A stretch of DNA of 64,000 nucleotides from Stagnihabitans tardus (GTDB lineage: Bacteria > Pseudomonadota > Alphaproteobacteria > Rhodobacterales > Rhodobacteraceae), in contig NZ_JAABNR010000012.1 of NCBI RefSeq assembly GCF_009925085.1, forward strand, positions 1 to 64,000. The letters are read 5' to 3'. Below, in pieces: positions 59,666 to 64,000 of the stretch. The notes under the pieces are model-generated. The model saw only the letters and a program-made list of their open reading frames with translations. It did no database searches and was not told the origin of the DNA. The position numbers and the translations under genes are program-made. Positions within the stretch are counted from its first letter, which is position 1; each line of letters opens with the position of its first letter.

Positions 59666-60742
59666 TTACGAGGCGCTTTCGACGCCCTTGACGAACCAGT
59701 CCATGACCGCCAGCTCGCCGAGCGTCATCTTGACCCCCGCCGCGACGCGCTCGACCCCGTCCTGGTCGAAGATCGGCCCGGTGAAGATGTCGAAGGACCC
59801 GTCCATATAGCCCGCCTTGACCTTGTCGGCCTCGGCCGCAGCCTCGGGCGTCACGGCGGCGCTATAGGGCGAGATCACGACTTCGCCCTGGGCCATGCCG
59901 TCCCAGGTGTCGGTCGAGGCCCAGGTCCCGTCCAGGATCGCCTGGGCGCGCTGGATGTAATAGGGGCCCCAGATGTCCTCGATCGCGGTCAGGTGGGCAT
60001 TGGGCGCAAAGGCCGACATGTCCGCACCCTGGCCGAAGCCGTAAAGCCCCTTCTGCTCCAGGATCTGCAGCGCGGCGGGGCTGTCGGTATGGGTCGTGAC
60101 GATGTCGCAGCCCAGGTTGATCAGAGTTTCGGTCGCGGCGGCTTCTTTCGGCGGGTCGAACCAGCTGTCGATCATCACGACCTTGACCTTGGCATCGGGG
60201 TTCATCCGCTGCGCCGACAGGGCGAAGGAGTTCACGCCCAGGACCACTTCCGGGATCTTGAACGAGCCCAGGTAACCCAGCGTGCCCGACTTCGACATCT
60301 TGCCCGCGATGGTGCCCAGGACCGCGCGGCCCTCGTGGAAGCGCGAGTTGTAGGTCGCGACATTGTCGGCCCGCTTGTAGCCCGTGCAATGCTCGAACTT
60401 CACATCGGGGAACTCGGCCGCCACGGCAAGCGTCTGGTCCATGTAACCGAAGGAGGTCGTGAAGATCAGCTTGCAGCCCGCATTGCACAGGTCGCGGATC
60501 GCGGCCTCGGCCGAGGCGTCTTCGGGCACATTCTCGGTGTAGATCGTCTCGACCTTGTCACCCAGCGCGGCCTCGACGGCTTCGCGGCCCTTGTTGTGGG
60601 CCCAGGTCCAGCCATAGTCGCCGATCGGACCAAGGAAGATGAAGCCGATCTTGACCTTTTCCTGTGCGAAGGCGGGCAGGGCCATGCTGGCCAAGGGAGC
60701 CGCAGCGGCGCCCTTCAGAAGGTTGCGGCGGGAAATCGACAT
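59666..60742 (-). CDS. BMP-family ABC transporter substrate-binding protein
   Basis: A 358-residue exported protein. The Tat-type signal SRRNLLKG, hydrophobic AAAAPLASMALPAFA, is cut near residue 27. The body EKVKIGFIFLGPIGDYGWTWAHNKGRE is the start of the Bmp/PnrA/Med family that binds purine nucleosides or similar ligands. ATG 60742 has GAGGAG upstream. It is the last gene of the importer operon and has its own intrinsic terminator. Confidence 0.9.
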   Translation of the reverse strand: MSISRRNLLKGAAAAPLASMALPAFAQEKVKIGFIFLGPIGDYGWTWAHNKGREAVEAALGDKVETIYTENVPEDASAEAAIRDLCNAGCKLIFTTSFGYMDQTLAVAAEFPDVKFEHCTGYKRADNVATYNSRFHEGRAVLGTIAGKMSKSGTLGYLGSFKIPEVVLGVNSFALSAQRMNPDAKVKVVMIDSWFDPPKEAAATETLINLGCDIVTTHTDSPAALQILEQKGLYGFGQGADMSAFAPNAHLTAIEDIWGPYYIQRAQAILDGTWASTDTWDGMAQGEVVISPYSAAVTPEAAAEADKVKAGYMDGSFDIFTGPIFDQDGVERVAAGVKMTLGELAVMDWFVKGVESAS

Positions 60743-60752
60743 GGCAGTCTCC

Positions 60753-61670
60753 TCAGGTTGATGGGGTGAAGGGTTTGCCGAGACAGGCGGGCGCCGATGC
60801 GCCAGCCGTGCCACGGGAAGAGATGATGGCAAGGGCCACGACCGTCATGGCATAGGGCATAGCGGCCCAGAATTGCGACGGCAAGAACGAGAAGCCGGCT
60901 GCCTTGGCGTAAAGCTCCAAGGCCATCAGGATGCCGAAAAAATAGGCGCCCGCGAGAAGGCGCCCGGTGCGCCAGCCGGCAAAGACCACCAGGGCCAGCG
61001 CGATCCAGCCACGGCCCGCGGTCATCTTCTCGGCCCACATCGGCGTGATGACGAGCGAGAAATAGGCCCCCCCGATCCCCGCCATGGCCCCGCCAAAGGC
61101 GATGGCCATGTAGCGCACCTTGATGACCGAATAGCCGATGGAATGGGCGGAGAGGTCGTTTTCCCCGACCGCGCGCAGGATCAGCCCGGCGCGGGTCTTC
61201 TTCAGGAACCAGCCCACGACGAAGACCATGAGGATGGCGAAGTAGACGATGGGGGAATAGCCGAAGAAAAGCTTCCAGAACGGGTCCTTGGCCAGGACAT
61301 CGGGAAAGACCGACCCGAAGGGTGCCACGATCCGGCCGGTGAAATTCACCCCGATCAAGGACGACAACCCGGTGCCGAAGATCGTCAACGCCAGCCCCGT
61401 GGCCACCTGGTTCGAGTTCAGCTGCAGGACCAGGACGGCAAAGATCAAGGAGGCGAGCGCGCCTCCGACCGCCGCCCCCACAACCCCCGCCCAGGGGTTG
61501 AAGGTAAAGACCGTGACGGCAAATCCGCTGATGGCGCCCACCAGCATCAGCCCCTCCACCCCCAGGTTCAGAACGCCCGATTTTTCAACGACCAGCTCGC
61601 CCAGGCCCGCCAAAAGAATGGGCGTCGTCAGGCCCACGATGGTGATGATGGCCGCAATCATGAAATCCAT
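60753..61670 (-). CDS. ABC transporter permease (nucleoside/BMP type, second subunit)
   Basis: A 305-residue permease with eight or more hydrophobic segments, of the BPD_transp_2 family. GLGELVVEKSGVLNLGVEGLMLVGA near residues 22-46 and RAVGENDLSAHSIGYSV near residue 176 are characteristic of the YufQ-like subunit. It begins 3 bp after the stop of the other permease and ends 10 bp before the binding protein gene. Together they form the channel. Confidence 0.9.
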   Translation of the reverse strand: MDFMIAAIITIVGLTTPILLAGLGELVVEKSGVLNLGVEGLMLVGAISGFAVTVFTFNPWAGVVGAAVGGALASLIFAVLVLQLNSNQVATGLALTIFGTGLSSLIGVNFTGRIVAPFGSVFPDVLAKDPFWKLFFGYSPIVYFAILMVFVVGWFLKKTRAGLILRAVGENDLSAHSIGYSVIKVRYMAIAFGGAMAGIGGAYFSLVITPMWAEKMTAGRGWIALALVVFAGWRTGRLLAGAYFFGILMALELYAKAAGFSFLPSQFWAAMPYAMTVVALAIISSRGTAGASAPACLGKPFTPST

Positions 61671-61673
61671 GGC

Positions 61674-62729
61674 TCAGGCCCTTTTCGCGATGCGATAGCG
61701 GATGAGGATGTCGGAGGCGAGGATCAGAAAAAGCATCATCGCCTGGAAGATCCCCGCCGTTGAATCGGGGATATGCACCGTGGTCTTGGCCAGTTGCCCG
61801 CCGACCGAGGTCACCGCCAGCACGATCCCCGCCAGGAGGCAGCCGAAGGGGTTCAAGCGGCCGAGGAAGGCCACGATGATCGCGGTAAAGCCGTAGCCGC
61901 TGGGAAAGCCAAGGTCGATCTTGTGCAGCGCGCCGGTCAGCTCCAAGGACCCTGCCAGCCCCGCCATGGCCCCGCCGATCAGCATGGTCGCCCAGATCGT
62001 TTGCTTGGCGTCAAACCCGCCATGCCGCGCCGCGTTGGGCGAAGAGCCCACGACCCGGACCTGGTAGCCAAAGGTCGAGCGCGACATCAAGAGCCAGAAG
62101 GCAAAGGGCAGGATCAGCGCCACGATGATGCCGAGATGCATGGTCGACCCTTCGAGGCTCGGCAGCATCTGGCTCTCGGGCAGGGGGGCGGTGGCGGGGA
62201 AGTTGCGCCCGTTGGGGTCCTTCCAGGGCCCGCCCACCAGGTAGCCCAGGACCTGGAGCGAGACATAGGTCAACATCAGCGAGGACAGGACCTCGTTGAC
62301 CGAAAAGCGCGTGCGCAGGACCGCCGGGATCAAGGCCCAAAGGGCGCCGCCGATCACCCCGGCGGCGATCATCAGGAGGATGACGAAGAAGCCCCCGGCC
62401 TGCCCGAAGGCCAGCCCGACGCCCGCCGCACAAAGCGCGCCGATGATATACTGCCCCTCGGCCCCGATGTTCCAGACCTGCGCCCGGTTCCCCAAGGACA
62501 GCCCCAGCGCGATGATGACCAAAGGCGCGGCCTTGACCGCCACGTCCTGCCATTTGTGGCTGGCGAGAAGCGGCGTCAGGAAGATATCGCGCACCGCAGC
62601 CCAGCCATCGACGCCCAAGGCGTCAAAGGCCAGGATGCCGATCAGCATGGTGACGATGACCGAGGCCACCGGCGTCACGACCAGCATCGTGGTCGAGGGC
62701 TCGCGGCGTTTCTCGAGCTTATACCGCAT
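61674..62729 (-). CDS. ABC transporter permease (nucleoside/BMP type, first subunit)
   Basis: A 351-residue permease of the YufP-like kind with about eight to ten transmembrane segments. It has VIIALGLSLGNRAQVWNIGAEGQ near residues 71-93 and VNEVLSSLMLTYV near 145. ATG 62729 lies inside the 3' end of the ATPase gene (11-bp overlap), giving coupled translation. The substrate is probably a nucleoside or purine-like molecule, inferred from the BMP binding protein. Confidence 0.9.
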   Translation of the reverse strand: MRYKLEKRREPSTTMLVVTPVASVIVTMLIGILAFDALGVDGWAAVRDIFLTPLLASHKWQDVAVKAAPLVIIALGLSLGNRAQVWNIGAEGQYIIGALCAAGVGLAFGQAGGFFVILLMIAAGVIGGALWALIPAVLRTRFSVNEVLSSLMLTYVSLQVLGYLVGGPWKDPNGRNFPATAPLPESQMLPSLEGSTMHLGIIVALILPFAFWLLMSRSTFGYQVRVVGSSPNAARHGGFDAKQTIWATMLIGGAMAGLAGSLELTGALHKIDLGFPSGYGFTAIIVAFLGRLNPFGCLLAGIVLAVTSVGGQLAKTTVHIPDSTAGIFQAMMLFLILASDILIRYRIAKRA

Positions 62730-64000
62730 GGGCAACCTCTCCCGGAGTTTGTTCGCCGTGAATGCCGCCCATGAGCAGGCCGATTTCGTCGATCTTGGCG
62801 TCAGAGACCGCCATCGGGGTCGAAAGCCTGCCGCCATTGATCACCGCCAGGGTGTCGCAGAGGGACAGAAGCTCGTCCAGGTCCTGGGAGATCACCACGA
62901 TGGCCGAGCCCTCGGCCGCCAGGTCCACCAGGGCCTGGTGGATCGCCGCAGCCGCCCCGGCATCGACGCCCCAGGTCGGCTGGCTGACCACCAGAACCTG
63001 CGGTTTTTGCAGGATTTCCCGCCCCATGATGTATTTCTGAAGGTTCCCGCCCGAGAGGCTTTCGGCCATGGCCCCCGGCCCCGTGGCCTTGACCGAGAAA
63101 GCCTCGATGACCTCTCCGGCATAGGTCCGCGCGGCCTTGGCGTCCAGAAGACCGCGGTTCACCATCCCCAGCCGATCCCGCGCCGTCAGGATCGCATTGT
63201 CGGCCAAGGTAAAGACCGGCACCGCCGCATGGCCATTGCGCTCCTCGGGCACGGAAGAGACGCCTTGCCCCCGCCGATCCCGCGCCCGCATATGGCCGAC
63301 CTCGGTGCCGTTGACCGTTACGGCATGGCGCGCCGTGGGCTCCTCGCCCGACAGCGCGAGGAGCAGCGCATTCTGCCCGTTCCCCGCCACGCCCGCGACG
63401 CCAAAGATCTCGCCCGCCCGCACGGTGAAGGAGATATCCTTCAAGGCCGTGCCAAAGGGCCCATCGGCGGGAAGGTTCAGACCCTTGACCACCAGCTTCT
63501 CGCCGCCAAGGCCGCGCCCCTCGCGCTTGATGTCCTTGAGACTGCCGCCGATCATCTTCTCGGCCATCGAGCGCGAGGTCTCGACCTTGGGTTCACAGGT
63601 ATCGACCAGCTTGCCCCCGCGCAGGATCGTCGCCGTATCGCACAAGGCTTTGATTTCATGCAGCTTGTGGGAGATATAAAGGATCGAGCACCCTTCCGAG
63701 GCCAGCTTCCGCAGCACCACGAAAAGCTGATCGACCTCCTGCGGGGTCAGCACCGAGGTCGGCTCGTCCATGATCAGAAGCGAGGGGTTCAAGAGGAGCG
63801 CCCGCACGATCTCGATCCGCTGACGCTCGCCCACCGACAGGGTCGAGACCACGCGGGAGGGGTCGAGGAGAAGCCCGTATTGCGTCATGACGGCGCGGAT
63901 CTTCGCTTCCAGCTCGCGGGCGGGGATATTGGCGTCCATGCCAAGGGCGATGTTTTCCAAGACCGTCAGCGCCTCGAAGAGCGAGAAGTGCTGAAAGACC
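62719..64000 (-). CDS. ABC transporter ATP-binding protein (BMP/nucleoside type), 5' end outside window
   Basis: About 427 residues are visible, with the start beyond the right edge. The first codons in view read VFQHFSLFEALTVLENI, the Q-loop of the first ATPase half, so Walker A is outside. LSVGERQRIEIV, LLIMDEPTSVL and ISHK follow. The second half has VAGVAGNGQN in place of Walker A, SLSGGNLQK, and ISQDLDEL. This is the double-ATPase of the RbsA/YufO family. It is followed by the two permeases and the binding protein. Confidence 0.92.
   Translation of the reverse strand, partial: VFQHFSLFEALTVLENIALGMDANIPARELEAKIRAVMTQYGLLLDPSRVVSTLSVGERQRIEIVRALLLNPSLLIMDEPTSVLTPQEVDQLFVVLRKLASEGCSILYISHKLHEIKALCDTATILRGGKLVDTCEPKVETSRSMAEKMIGGSLKDIKREGRGLGGEKLVVKGLNLPADGPFGTALKDISFTVRAGEIFGVAGVAGNGQNALLLALSGEEPTARHAVTVNGTEVGHMRARDRRGQGVSSVPEERNGHAAVPVFTLADNAILTARDRLGMVNRGLLDAKAARTYAGEVIEAFSVKATGPGAMAESLSGGNLQKYIMGREILQKPQVLVVSQPTWGVDAGAAAAIHQALVDLAAEGSAIVVISQDLDELLSLCDTLAVINGGRLSTPMAVSDAKIDEIGLLMGGIHGEQTPGEVAHAV

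Noticed and set aside
1-64000. tRNA or rRNA genes
   Set aside because: No cloverleaf with the conserved GTTCGA-type arm and CCA end, and no rRNA signature, was found on reading both strands; a dedicated search was not possible.

Overview
The window is GC-rich, densely packed DNA that reads as a Rhodobacterales (Rhodobacteraceae-like) alphaproteobacterial chromosome. This rests on the short acidic Rhodobacter-type porin, the leuS-lptE-holA and DUF3576 block, the chvE/ggu-type sugar importer, several DUF families typical of the group (DUF1491, DUF3576) and the strong G/C third-position bias. No rRNA, tRNA or CRISPR array was seen. The organism assignment is inference from gene content.

Layout. 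1-190: cut 3' end of an IS5-family transposase and a two-tier palindrome. 0.2-5.7 kb: a polyamine-type ABC importer operon ending in a short-chain dehydrogenase, with a divergent LuxR-type regulator. 5.7-8.8 kb: a large RTX calcium-binding secreted protein. 9-21.9 kb: housekeeping genes (era, DUF1491, small membrane proteins, HPP, GAF, a flavoprotein, yqgE, a DsbD-type domain protein, holA, lptE, leuS, DUF3576, the major porin and a YggS PLP protein). 22-26.6 kb: an amylosucrase-like GH13 enzyme, an L,D-transpeptidase divergent from a CenR-like response regulator, a candidate small RNA, a small periplasmic protein and exonuclease III. 26.7-32.4 kb: a capsule/exopolysaccharide precursor and export block (ugd, ABC-2 permease, co-polymerase, ATPase, galE).

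32.4-38.9 kb: a nitrilase-family hydrolase, then a LysR regulator followed by DoxX, glyoxalase/dioxygenase, glutathionyl-hydroquinone-reductase-like GST and serine hydrolase. This set resembles quinone/catechol detoxification. A PAS-GGDEF-EAL protein follows. 39-42.6 kb: a Rieske oxygenase with a taurine/nitrate-type ABC importer. 42.7-44.8 kb: a dehydrogenase pair in which the 'histidinol dehydrogenase' carries swapped active-site residues, pointing to a diol such as sulfopropanediol. 44.8-47.9 kb: an M10 serralysin-type metalloprotease with two LamG-like domains set among RTX repeats.

47.9-58.3 kb is a coherent L-arabinose/galactose unit. It has a ChvE-GguAB importer, GguC, L-arabinonate dehydratase, an arabinose/galactose 1-dehydrogenase and a ketoglutarate-semialdehyde dehydrogenase, with a divergent LysR regulator. 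Together these import a sugar and oxidise it non-phosphorylatively towards 2-oxoglutarate. 58.4-64 kb: a DadA-like FAD oxidoreductase and a BMP-type (nucleoside) ABC importer that runs off the right edge.

The signals not explained by genes that most deserve checking are: a four-copy dispersed intergenic element whose three hairpin arms change together; a three-hairpin candidate sRNA after the response regulator; a 13-bp hairpin covering the exonuclease III ribosome binding site; helically phased TTTCCGCC repeats upstream of the porin; and an unusually high share of convergent gene pairs that overlap at their 3' ends.
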